This document shows, piece after piece, positions 1 to 8,664 of a DNA stretch of 36,067 nucleotides. The notes under the pieces were generated by a model. The model did not search any database, was not told where the DNA came from, and worked only from the letters and a program-made list of their open reading frames with translations. Position 1 is the first letter of the stretch, and every line of letters begins with the position of its first letter. Source of the DNA: a virus; IMG/VR virus record IMGVR_UViG_3300047510_004105, positions 1 to 36,067 of that record. The stretch is one strand, 5' to 3'. Position numbers and translations under genes: made by a program.

Positions 1-222
1 CTCGCCAACAGCTACTTGAATAGTATCGCCGGTGACCACTGTAAACGATCCAGTGCTATAAGCACCACCGGCTCCGTTGCCAGCTGGGCCGTTTCCATCA
101 AGCCCCCCGGCTCCACCACCGGCTCCCCAGAGGTGATAGATTACCTGAGGTTTAAATCCCACAGGAACAGTGATATTGTAGACCCCTGCTGACGATATTG
201 ATTTGACTATTGCTTGCGACAT
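1..222 (-). CDS. Glycine-rich virion protein, N-terminal fragment (runs off left edge)
   Basis: The first 74 codons of a minus-strand gene are present; the rest lies beyond the left edge. The visible product starts MSQAIVKSISSAGVYNITVP and continues into a Gly/Ala-rich stretch (GAGGGAGG, GNGAGG) followed by a threonine/valine-rich beta-type segment. This composition is typical of glycine-rich domains in phage tail-fibre or decoration proteins, but the family cannot be fixed from 74 residues. The start ATG lies 16 bases after the stop of the upstream fibre-like gene, with an AGGG element just before it, so it is probably co-transcribed as the next gene of the structural block. It was read directly from the reverse strand and stays open to the window edge. 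Confidence 0.6.
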   Translation of the reverse strand, partial: MSQAIVKSISSAGVYNITVPVGFKPQVIYHLWGAGGGAGGLDGNGPAGNGAGGAYSTGSFTVVTGDTIQVAVGE

Positions 223-238
223 GGAGCCAAGTGACCCT

Positions 239-1429
239 CTAAGAGTTGAGTCGTACTATGGCTTCAACGACTCCTTCGCTGTCGGAGATTTTATCTTCTA
301 GGCTACGACCGATGATATTGAGTGCGGTAATTTCTTTGTGATGTGCGCCTCGAGCAAGACCATTGCCGGCACTGATTAATCTTTGACCTTTGCGTACTGC
401 CCCAACTACACGAACTGGTACCCGACCACTGATGGCCACAGCAGGATGCGTGTCGTTGGTACCAGCAGCGGCATTCATTAAGTGTGCTGGATTTGTGGAA
501 ATCACGCCAAATACTTCATTGCTGGCATCTTCGTGCTCGGCCATTATTTCAGCTGAGCCGCCCAATCTCACCACCGTACCAGGCTGATACTTTTTGTCAG
601 AATGGAATCGTTCTGCCACGTCAGCATACTGCGCTGTAGTGGAGGTGCCCGAAAACGTTTCAGCATAAACTGTTTCGAATCTGTTTCCTGGCGTTCCGAT
701 GTTGCCAACTCCTGGTGTTCCGGATTTGTTGATACCAGCAAACGCAGGAGTGGCATCGGTGCCAATATCCTGCCCAATGGAAATGGTTTCACCCACTACT
801 GTGACCCCGTCTCCACCTACAAGATTTACTGATATGCTACCATTGGTCCTATCGTAAGAAATTCCCGTGCCCGAAGCCAATGCATTTTTGGCTTGTTCAA
901 CAGTGATATAATTTGCACTGTTGATCAATTGGCTGGTGTCTGTGGGTATAGTAAAAACTCCTGTTGCGCTGTTGTAGTTTCCGCGCCCGGCCACTGCACT
1001 CAATGACGACCTCGCATCTGCGACAGTGGTGTAACCGGATGTGTTGACAAAAGGACCTATCTCGGACCAACTGGTGCCATTCCATACTCGTAGTTTTTGA
1101 GCACCTGTGTCCCACCAAGAATCACCAACCTGTGTGTTAGTGGGAGATTGTGTCGATACGCTGGTATTAGAGATTGGTTTAAATGTAGAACCGTTGTAGT
1201 ATTTCAGTGACTGCGCCGAAGTGTCGTACCATAATTGCCCAACCAATGGTCTGGTTGGCCTGGTATCATCGGCAAAATTTTCCATCAGTCTCACAAAATT
1301 TTCTTGGTGCAGTTCTCCATAACCAACATAATTCCTGCCTACGAGATTGATGCCCAAGGTAGTATCGAGCGTGCCGTCGGGCAAACTTATCAATACCTCT
1401 CCGTTGCTTTTGTTTATGGTATAGGCCAT
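239..1429 (-). CDS. Tail-fibre-like virion structural protein with C-terminal peptidase G2-like region
   Basis: The product is 396 residues. The N-terminal part carries two copies of a short repeat found in many phage fibre proteins: GQLWYDTSAQSLKYYNGS (about 64-81) and GDSWWDTGAQKLRVWNGTSW (102-121). A middle region rich in T, S, G and N follows. The C-terminal 129 residues (268-396) begin YADVAERFHSDKKYQPGTVV, which resembles the peptidase_G2/IMC-type autocleavage domain at the ends of phage fibres and tailspikes. That assignment is from recalled motif similarity, not a search. It begins 6 bases after the stop of the preceding structural gene, without an obvious strong ribosome site, so translational coupling is likely. 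Its probable role is as a distal baseplate or fibre component contacting the host surface. Confidence 0.7.
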   Translation of the reverse strand: MAYTINKSNGEVLISLPDGTLDTTLGINLVGRNYVGYGELHQENFVRLMENFADDTRPTRPLVGQLWYDTSAQSLKYYNGSTFKPISNTSVSTQSPTNTQVGDSWWDTGAQKLRVWNGTSWSEIGPFVNTSGYTTVADARSSLSAVAGRGNYNSATGVFTIPTDTSQLINSANYITVEQAKNALASGTGISYDRTNGSISVNLVGGDGVTVVGETISIGQDIGTDATPAFAGINKSGTPGVGNIGTPGNRFETVYAETFSGTSTTAQYADVAERFHSDKKYQPGTVVRLGGSAEIMAEHEDASNEVFGVISTNPAHLMNAAAGTNDTHPAVAISGRVPVRVVGAVRKGQRLISAGNGLARGAHHKEITALNIIGRSLEDKISDSEGVVEAIVRLNS

Positions 1430-1435
1430 GTCACA

Positions 1436-2098
1436 TTATCCAATCGCACTGAGATTTGTCAAGGTTTGTATACGCACAGTATAGTCAATCTGGATCAATC
1501 GATTCAAACTTTTTTGTACTGGGTGGAACACTACATGTGTCAATAGTTTACCAGTTGTTGTTAATCCTTCGGTACCGTCAGTACTGCGGGCACGCAGACC
1601 CAATTCATCAAACACATATGATCCACTGAGATCTTGTGTGGTGTCAAACGCTGCTTGATCAGCTGGTTCACCGTAGTCTAAGAGACATGTGACCAAAATA
1701 TCCGTATAGGGCGTTCCCGGGGTATGGCGTATTTCCATCTTGTTTCGCAGGGGATCTCTGTTTGATGCCGATAGATCATCAATGATCTTGCTGTAAGTGG
1801 CATTATACAAGGAACTGTTCTGTGCGTTAGTGTTGGCTGGATTGTAGGTTATCACCCCTGTTTCGTTGACTGTGGTTCCGCCGTTGCCCAAGTGCATTTC
1901 GTATACGAATCCTCGATTTTTATTGGCCAAATTGTAAGCGATAGCCTCAGAAATGTTTTCGTAATGTATAGCATTGCGTTTATCTACAAAAACTTCCCCT
2001 GATTCGGGATCATGGATCTTGATATGTCCCTGTAAATGCACCCCACCAATGTCGTTGGGTTGTGGTTGTGTTTGAGTTTGTGCGTTTTTATCTTCCAT
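1436..2098 (-). CDS. Virion structural protein (baseplate/neck-type), unnamed
   Basis: With this start the product is 220 residues. I do not recognise a named T4 counterpart. Features include a Gln/Thr-rich N-terminus (TQTQPQP), the segment GHIKIHDPESGEVFVDKRNA, and a C-terminus rich in beta-type sequence. Its place between a giant baseplate-type protein and a fibre-like protein points to a virion role. The start is ambiguous. The open frame reaches a TTG at 2146 and an ATG at 2131, but the ATG at 2098 is chosen because an AGGA element lies 10 bases upstream (2109-2112) and because a late-promoter-like box at 2137-2144 would start RNA at about 2130, too late for the longer forms. The 2131 start would give 231 residues. 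Confidence 0.65.
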   Translation of the reverse strand: MEDKNAQTQTQPQPNDIGGVHLQGHIKIHDPESGEVFVDKRNAIHYENISEAIAYNLANKNRGFVYEMHLGNGGTTVNETGVITYNPANTNAQNSSLYNATYSKIIDDLSASNRDPLRNKMEIRHTPGTPYTDILVTCLLDYGEPADQAAFDTTQDLSGSYVFDELGLRARSTDGTEGLTTTGKLLTHVVFHPVQKSLNRLIQIDYTVRIQTLTNLSAIG

Positions 2099-2136
2099 TT
2101 TGATCACGTCCTGAGAGCGATTATTTTCCATAATGT

Positions 2137-2144
2137 TATTTATC
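2137..2144 (-). promoter_or_regulatory. Candidate T4-type late promoter box (GATAAATA)
   Basis: On the minus strand the sequence reads GATAAATA, one base from the T4 late promoter TATAAATA. The same octamer occurs upstream of the first structural gene at 26088-26095. It overlaps the stop codon of the giant upstream gene. RNA starting 6-7 bases downstream would give a leader of about 30 bases, with an AGGA ribosome site before the ATG at 2098. It may add an internal late transcript for the distal structural genes. One 8-mer can occur by chance in an A/T-rich junction, so this remains a candidate. Confidence 0.45.
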
Positions 2145-5100
2145 AACGGTTAAATCCCGGCGATTTTGCAAGGAATCGTGCCTGTTCAGTGGGCACCAGG
2201 GTGGAATCGGAGATCTGGATAAGTGTATCAAAATCTTCCTCGTCGTATCCGGTATAGTCAAAATCTCCAATTTCACGGAATCCAAATTCTGTTGAGGAGT
2301 TCAACCAACGTTGAGTGTCGGCTTGTCCTGGTAATCGTTGTACCTCGCCGGCGTCAACTACTCTTCGTCCAGCAAGATGTAAAGCAGGTGCTCCAGTACC
2401 ATTGACCCCTCGACGAATACGTTTTACAAGATTGTTTACTGTATCAAGCTCAAGGAATGTGATCATTTCCCCGCCCACAAACAATACTCCAGGTTGCCGA
2501 GATGTTGGTTGAGACAAGGTCGATGCATCCTCCACATGTATCTGTGTGGCCGTGATAGCCAGTGGTTGTGTGAGTACCGTTGAATATGCTTCAGCGATAC
2601 GATAGTAGTTGCGAGATTCGGCCATGTCATGAAAAACTCTATAGGCCAAGGGTTTTCCTGTAACTTCAAATCCCACTACTCGTATTTCTTTGCCGGCTTG
2701 TGGGGCTTCCTCAAATACTATACTGGTGCCAGAAAATGTGTAATCAATGCCTTTTTTCGCGGGTTGTCCGCCCACTAAAATCACGGTGTTTGCATTTTCA
2801 AGCGGGCGATTTGTATAAACAAAATCTGTGGTAGTGCCGTCGCCAACAAATTCTTCGTCCTCGCCCGAGGGTCCGGGATTAATAGGTTTAGTAAACACTT
2901 GCATATTCAAGCTGTCAAAGATGATGCCCGGAACCAGTTCCTCAGGAGCATGGCTGCTATAGAGATCTATGTAGGCGCCTCCCGTGATCGTGATATCTTC
3001 GGGTCTTGTCCCAAGTGCAATATCTTTGTATCGACTAGAAATATGTGAGTCAATGAGGGCCGAAACTGAACTCAATTCTTCATCTTGATCAAACGGCAGT
3101 CCTTGTACCTTGACTCCAGGATATGTGATGCCCTTGATCACCTGGGAAGGATCTTGTCCTTCTCCGCCCTCAACTGGTTGATAATAGGCCACTGCACGAT
3201 CAATGGCGTGTCCTGCTTCGTTACCGTTTACACGAGTAAATACTCGATAATCAAAGAATCTCTCTGTGATAATAGGGCTGATAAAATACAACAATTCGAT
3301 GGTATCTTTTCCTTGTACCAAGATAGCCGGATCTCGATAAGTTATTTCATTGCCCGGTATCCATTCTTTACCTTCCCATCGTCCGCGTGTTGTTTTTGTT
3401 TTTGTTTCGCTTTGCAGTCGTATGGTACCATCGCTGATGTTTTTTTCCTGTACCAGAACAGTGTTATTGAAATTATTGACTCCCGATCCACGCACATGTT
3501 GCCCAACAACTATATCGCTGATGCTGCCAATTATCGTCGATTTGCCCTCGATGATCATACTCCAGCTATCACTTTCGCTGTTATAGATCGCTCCAGGAAC
3601 ATTTTCAGGTGAATCGATAAATGCTAGACTATTTTCTACACTTACTTTAATCTGTAGTCCCGGAGTAGGATAATCAATAAACTCAAGAGTCTTGAGGTCT
3701 ACCGAAAATTCGTATTGCGACATCGGCTGCAACTGATCCCCAAGATAGACTCGATACTCAGCATTTCCTAAATCGTTGAAGTATTCCTTAGCAGATTTAT
3801 TGAGTTGGTACACACGAGGTGTTTCAACCAAAAACGTTTCATATAGATCTTGTCCTAGGTTGCCGACATATCGTATCGACACTTCGTCCTCTAGTTGGGG
3901 ATTTAGCAAAGTGACGGTATTGTCTTCCATATCGATACTGTAATCAACACCAAACATAGCTTCAACATTATTGATATTAACTACTGTAGATGGAGTAAGA
4001 TCGGTGTTTTCGACCTGGAAAGTTGCTGTAAGTTCAACATCAAATGTTTCAATTCCTGATAACTGCACAGGAACGACATAAATGTTTGGTTCGTTGATTT
4101 TATAGATCTCATTGAGATAAGAAACTCGATCTGAAAAAATCTCAGAGTTAGCCGACCATGCAGGTATTTGCGTGTCGTAAGCAATACGGTCTAATTTGAT
4201 AGTCGAATTCAGTGAACGTACTAGGTTATATCCCGGTTGATTATTGCCTGCGTGTACGTTTCTCATCAATGGGTATGCGACTGCGCCTGAACCATTACCG
4301 TTGATTATCACTCGAGGAGTAGATATATATCCTTTCCCCGGATTAGTAATTGTTATCGAAGTCAATCCGTCAAAGTCAATGGTTGCGATTGCCTTGGCTC
4401 CTTGACCACCACCACCTTCAATGGTTATTTCCGGTATCACTGTATATCCTGATCCACGGTTTTCAATGACAATCCGATCAACCACTAATTGGTGAGACTG
4501 ACTCCAGGAGCGATATTCTGTGTTTGATAGAAGATTTTCATCGCTGTCCCGTTCGCCATTGGGGGTGCGATATTGATCAAGTATTTTATCGTAGTAGGCT
4601 GGAAGATCAAAGTCGCTGACATTTCCACCAACTATATCAATACCGTCATAGTTTAATAGATACTCTCGTATTTGTGTACGATAAGGTTTAACTTCGTTGA
4701 TGTAGTCAATGTAATAGTCTTGATTGTCACGAACAAAACTTGGGTATTGATCAAGTTTCCGCAATTTATGTACGACATTTACAAAGCTGGTTTTAAATAT
4801 CCAATCTACATGTTTCTGCTCAGTCAGCAAATAATTTATCATCACAAAAAACATACGATTGAAGTCTTGTTTGAATTCGCCAACGAATATGTCTTTACGT
4901 ATTGATTCTAGTATCTGTCGTATTTCGACTCCAGGAGTTTTATCGTAGCGAACATTATCAAAGTTCGACGAATCAAATCCCATGCCATCGTTGTTGATGT
5001 CATACAGACTGGGTAAAAATTGTATGGTTCCATTCTCTAATGCAACCACAGTCAACGAAAGATCTTCATTGACTCGATAGGTTACCCTTTGTCCTTGCTG

Positions 5101-8100
5101 ATCATATCTAACGGCTATGACATCACCGGGGCGTCGATTTAATGCTCCGATGTCTTTTTCGTAATCTACAGTGTAGGTGATCTTTGTTGAGGGATCAAAC
5201 CCACTTGCTTGCCAATCTTGGTATTCCCAATATAGATTAGTTTTGTACGGCTGTATTCTTGACAGAACAAATCTGTTGCCATCATATCTCCAGACTGTCC
5301 ATAGCCCATCATTGGTGGAGTCGTTTTCGATCAGCACCCGATAACCGACGCTGATATCGCTGGTATTGATATAACCAAGCTCATCTACGGTAGAAACTTT
5401 ACGATCATAACCCGAGGAATTTGGTACAGGATCTTGTCCAAAGAATCCGTTAATGTTGAATTGTCGTACCACAGGATAAGTCAAGAATATTCGGTTGACA
5501 AAATCAACCACACTTCTCAATGCTCGCGCACGATCCCGAAACATGTTTTGTCGAGGACGATAGGATATCCCCACACGCTCGTTGTCTTTGAGAGTGGGGT
5601 CAGGAACTACGTTTCCTATGCGATCGATACCGGCCAAGCTATCAACCATTTTATTGACTATTTTATAAGGTATTTCGCTTTCGCGACGATTCTCCTGCAC
5701 CAATTCAAACTCAGTGTGCATGATATTTGAGTTAGGTACATTGGCGTAGTCAATTTGAAGGACAATATCGGATCCTGATAGATAATTATTGATCCCGTAA
5801 AGAGCCAGTGCATTGCTTTTTAAAATACCAGCATAAGGAACACCCTGGAGATTGGGATTTTCAATGATGTCGGCAATGGCTGCACAACTATTTCGTTTAC
5901 GACCCACAGAAACATCTTGCTTGTCTGTGACCCAGAAATAATATCGGGGATTCAATATTCCCGACTGTGAATCTATCACGGTGTCAACTACATAGACTTG
6001 GTTGTTGTATTTTGGAGTTCCCGATCCGCCACGCGAAACATATTGGTCGGGTGGTACTGAGCTCGACACCCATTCGCAAATTTCGATCTTAGAGCCCGGA
6101 AATATCGATCCCCAGTTTTTAGTCCGGTAGACCAAATCATCTTGTTCGTAATCAAGATACCGCACCTTGCTGAGATTCCACCAGATCATCCCGACCTGTT
6201 GCTCGCCCCATCTCATGCCCTGATCCACAACAACTTCCGAGGTACCATTGGTGTAGATTGCGGGATCTAGTTCGGTCTTGAAGTCTATGTCCTGCTCGGC
6301 AATTCCTAATATCTTGCCTTTGGCTGGGTCAATGTAATCTAAGTTGGTTATGATAGTATTACTATTACGATCATAAACAAGAAGTCTGTTCACTGAGTCA
6401 AGATCTACTGTTGGAGTTTGTTCGCGTTTGAGATTCCATATCTTCTTAGAAGATGGGTTGGTGTACAAATGCACTGATCCTGTGTTTTTAATCACTCCCA
6501 AAGAGTCCCGCACAAAATTTGTACGAAAATCCGTAGACTGTGCACCATTGTAAGTCCAGATTGACCAAGATCCCCGATTGCTGATGTCTGACACTACCAG
6601 CACTCTCGTGCCGATGGCAAGAGAGCCGACTCCGATCCACGAAAGCTCGTCGAGGTTGTCAACTTTTAAATCGAATTGAGAGGATGTCGGCAAAGGGTCA
6701 AATCCCGGTGATGAAACAACCATGGCATCTTTTTGCAAGCTTACTGAAAATCCAAATTCGTCGCCGGGGTATATGTCTCGTAGAGAAAGCTTGCTGCCAA
6801 AAATCAATGAGCCGGTGTTGTTGATACCAGTACGGCTGTCATTGATCAGTTCGTAGAGATATACTGCTCCGCTGCCGTTGACTACCTTATTAAACAATGT
6901 TGTTCCGATGTCAAAGGTTGTACCGGCGGAGTTGAGACCGCTATCAAAGGTGATTGTCTGCGTCAATGAAGAATTTTTTCCTGTGATAGATACTGTTTCT
7001 CCTTGACTATCTACCACGATGTTGCTGCCAAACGATCCTTCGTTGAAGTCGGGTTCTAATATTTCTTGATCTAAAATATACGAATCAAATCCAATTTGTT
7101 CTAACACATCGTCGCCGGCTGGTGTTAGATAAAGGTCTTTACTAATTTTTGAGCTGGCTGAAATTACTAGCCTGCCAGCTTGATCTACGATCGCTGTTAC
7201 TCCAGATAAACGATTGATGTCTGTGGCCATTGATTCTACTGTGGCATCACTGCTGTTATTGGCTGCTGTAAAAGTCACCGGAGACCGATTCACATACAGT
7301 GTTGATCCGGCGGATATCACTGGATTTTCCTGCTGCGAAGCCGAGGTACCAAAATACCTTGACTTCATTGTGAATCTGTAGACTTTTCCTTGACTGTAAG
7401 TTGAATCGTAGTAGTTGGGAGCACCGATATAGATAGATTTTGCATTTTGATCCATATCTAAAGAAAAACCAAAGTTTCCTTGGTTAACTAAATCGGGGCT
7501 CGAGATCTCTTGCAAAAGATCAAATTGCGAAGTGCTTATTGTTATCGTCTGGCCTGCTTCATACGACCCCAACAACAAGATTTCATTGTTATTCAATGTA
7601 TAATCAACACTTGGGTATAACAATACACCGTTAATAAACAAATCAACAAAAGGCATTGATACGGATGATGGAATATAGGTATTTCGATTGGCCTTGAGTG
7701 ACTGCTCTTCAACCCGTCGTGTATAGATATATCCGGCGCCAGTGTTGTTGTAAGTATCCCCATCAATCGTGATTGTTTTATTAGGTGCGCCAACTACCAG
7801 CACCGATCCATCACGGTTGGTTTTTATTGTGTGGCCAAATTGGCTTCCGGCTGTTCCTGTTATAGTATCAACCAATTTATAATGATGTGCCTGCTGTACC
7901 TCGATCGACAACGTTCCAGGATCTTTGGCTAAACTCAGTTCGCCCGCCCCGGTAACTGTATAATCGACACCGGGCCGTAACAACACTGGCTGGTTAATTC
8001 GTGCCACAACGACATTGCCGGTATTTGGCGCAGAATTCAGTGTCAGCGTATTTCCATCTATGGTATAGTCTGAAGCAAGCATCAATTGATTGTTTACTAT

Positions 8101-8514
8101 GATTTGCAGCCGTTGTCCCACTAACTGGTCGGACAAAGTAAAGGTATCAGCAACTCCGTCACCAACAAATAAATCAGGCAATCCAAATTCTGCCGTCACC
8201 TTGATTGACTCTGCAGAGTCAATAGGGAAATCCAATACATAATCTGTTTGACCCGATTCTGTGATTAAAACATGTGTGCCAAGTTCTGTTAAACTAATGT
8301 CATAATGATAGACATAAACTGTGTCTCTGCCTGGGGCTCCCACGTATAGCCACTGTGAATCTTGGCTCATTGACACGGAATATCCAAATTGGTCGCCCGA
8401 GGTTGAGCCCGGGGCGAAAAGGGTCTGTAGATCAAATTTATCTTTTTCGGTGCGGAAGTTATAAACAAACACACGACCTTGATTATTCGCACTGTCAGGT
8501 GCGCCCACTGTCAC
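2143..8514 (-). CDS. Giant virion structural protein, C-terminal part: FG-GAP propeller plus baseplate/fibre-type domains
   Basis: The ORF is 2123 residues from a GTG with no ribosome site. It is probably not an independent gene: the same frame is open for 50 more codons upstream to 8664, has no ATG/GTG/TTG there, and encodes plausible protein joining the preceding giant ORF. The N-terminal ~690 residues hold FG-GAP-type repeats (FG pairs at about 43, 226, 348, 495 and 587, each followed by a VGAP-like strand or a degenerate version and then a G-x-VYxY-like strand). Domains with the pattern VGDG-x-ADTF ... DYTIDG are inserted between them. Near residues 1345-1405 are glycine-rich repeats with GSGYTVIPEI and GKGYISTPRV. 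Near 1885-1950 is a further DGTTTDF ... GIDYTF domain. Position downstream of gp6 suggests a peripheral baseplate protein binding host surface. The propeller assignment rests on motif reading. Confidence 0.7.
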   Translation of the reverse strand: MTVGAPDSANNQGRVFVYNFRTEKDKFDLQTLFAPGSTSGDQFGYSVSMSQDSQWLYVGAPGRDTVYVYHYDISLTELGTHVLITESGQTDYVLDFPIDSAESIKVTAEFGLPDLFVGDGVADTFTLSDQLVGQRLQIIVNNQLMLASDYTIDGNTLTLNSAPNTGNVVVARINQPVLLRPGVDYTVTGAGELSLAKDPGTLSIEVQQAHHYKLVDTITGTAGSQFGHTIKTNRDGSVLVVGAPNKTITIDGDTYNNTGAGYIYTRRVEEQSLKANRNTYIPSSVSMPFVDLFINGVLLYPSVDYTLNNNEILLLGSYEAGQTITISTSQFDLLQEISSPDLVNQGNFGFSLDMDQNAKSIYIGAPNYYDSTYSQGKVYRFTMKSRYFGTSASQQENPVISAGSTLYVNRSPVTFTAANNSSDATVESMATDINRLSGVTAIVDQAGRLVISASSKISKDLYLTPAGDDVLEQIGFDSYILDQEILEPDFNEGSFGSNIVVDSQGETVSITGKNSSLTQTITFDSGLNSAGTTFDIGTTLFNKVVNGSGAVYLYELINDSRTGINNTGSLIFGSKLSLRDIYPGDEFGFSVSLQKDAMVVSSPGFDPLPTSSQFDLKVDNLDELSWIGVGSLAIGTRVLVVSDISNRGSWSIWTYNGAQSTDFRTNFVRDSLGVIKNTGSVHLYTNPSSKKIWNLKREQTPTVDLDSVNRLLVYDRNSNTIITNLDYIDPAKGKILGIAEQDIDFKTELDPAIYTNGTSEVVVDQGMRWGEQQVGMIWWNLSKVRYLDYEQDDLVYRTKNWGSIFPGSKIEICEWVSSSVPPDQYVSRGGSGTPKYNNQVYVVDTVIDSQSGILNPRYYFWVTDKQDVSVGRKRNSCAAIADIIENPNLQGVPYAGILKSNALALYGINNYLSGSDIVLQIDYANVPNSNIMHTEFELVQENRRESEIPYKIVNKMVDSLAGIDRIGNVVPDPTLKDNERVGISYRPRQNMFRDRARALRSVVDFVNRIFLTYPVVRQFNINGFFGQDPVPNSSGYDRKVSTVDELGYINTSDISVGYRVLIENDSTNDGLWTVWRYDGNRFVLSRIQPYKTNLYWEYQDWQASGFDPSTKITYTVDYEKDIGALNRRPGDVIAVRYDQQGQRVTYRVNEDLSLTVVALENGTIQFLPSLYDINNDGMGFDSSNFDNVRYDKTPGVEIRQILESIRKDIFVGEFKQDFNRMFFVMINYLLTEQKHVDWIFKTSFVNVVHKLRKLDQYPSFVRDNQDYYIDYINEVKPYRTQIREYLLNYDGIDIVGGNVSDFDLPAYYDKILDQYRTPNGERDSDENLLSNTEYRSWSQSHQLVVDRIVIENRGSGYTVIPEITIEGGGGQGAKAIATIDFDGLTSITITNPGKGYISTPRVIINGNGSGAVAYPLMRNVHAGNNQPGYNLVRSLNSTIKLDRIAYDTQIPAWSANSEIFSDRVSYLNEIYKINEPNIYVVPVQLSGIETFDVELTATFQVENTDLTPSTVVNINNVEAMFGVDYSIDMEDNTVTLLNPQLEDEVSIRYVGNLGQDLYETFLVETPRVYQLNKSAKEYFNDLGNAEYRVYLGDQLQPMSQYEFSVDLKTLEFIDYPTPGLQIKVSVENSLAFIDSPENVPGAIYNSESDSWSMIIEGKSTIIGSISDIVVGQHVRGSGVNNFNNTVLVQEKNISDGTIRLQSETKTKTTRGRWEGKEWIPGNEITYRDPAILVQGKDTIELLYFISPIITERFFDYRVFTRVNGNEAGHAIDRAVAYYQPVEGGEGQDPSQVIKGITYPGVKVQGLPFDQDEELSSVSALIDSHISSRYKDIALGTRPEDITITGGAYIDLYSSHAPEELVPGIIFDSLNMQVFTKPINPGPSGEDEEFVGDGTTTDFVYTNRPLENANTVILVGGQPAKKGIDYTFSGTSIVFEEAPQAGKEIRVVGFEVTGKPLAYRVFHDMAESRNYYRIAEAYSTVLTQPLAITATQIHVEDASTLSQPTSRQPGVLFVGGEMITFLELDTVNNLVKRIRRGVNGTGAPALHLAGRRVVDAGEVQRLPGQADTQRWLNSSTEFGFREIGDFDYTGYDEEDFDTLIQISDSTLVPTEQARFLAKSPGFNR

Positions 8515-8627
8515 GCGATAATCGACAAGATCAACAGATTCTCCAAACCCGTCGGTATCAAGTACCTGTATTGGTCTAAAAGTTGAAGATTGTTTGAACT
8601 CGCCCGAAGTGAGTTTTACAAAAGTTT

Positions 8628-8664
8628 TTATGTTGCCACGATAAGATCTCGTTGTGAGTTTATT
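8628..8664 (-). other. Frame-change point joining the two giant structural ORFs
   Basis: In this 37-base window the upstream frame (ending VAT-stop at 8628) and the downstream frame (open from 8664) are both readable. A single -1 shift here would fuse them into about 4,535 codons from 15749 to 2143. The downstream frame has no usable start before the GTG at 8514 and encodes sensible protein through the gap (LTSGEFKQSSTFRPIQVLD, then DGFGESVDLVDYRVTVGAP). The latter completes an FG-GAP repeat, so the break falls inside one structural domain. No classical slippery heptamer is in the overlap. The simplest readings are a one-base sequence or assembly error, or a real recent frameshift. Confidence 0.75.

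Noticed and set aside
3085-3612. 175-residue plus-strand ORF opposite the giant structural gene
   Set aside because: It is antisense to a continuous coding frame, has no ribosome site, and its Cys/Phe-rich composition looks like a mirror of the real gene.
8618-8628. A-rich run after the upstream stop (A-AAA-AAC like) as a programmed -1 slippery site
   Set aside because: The run lies just after the zero-frame TAA at 8630-8628, so ribosomes would stop before reaching it in the needed frame.
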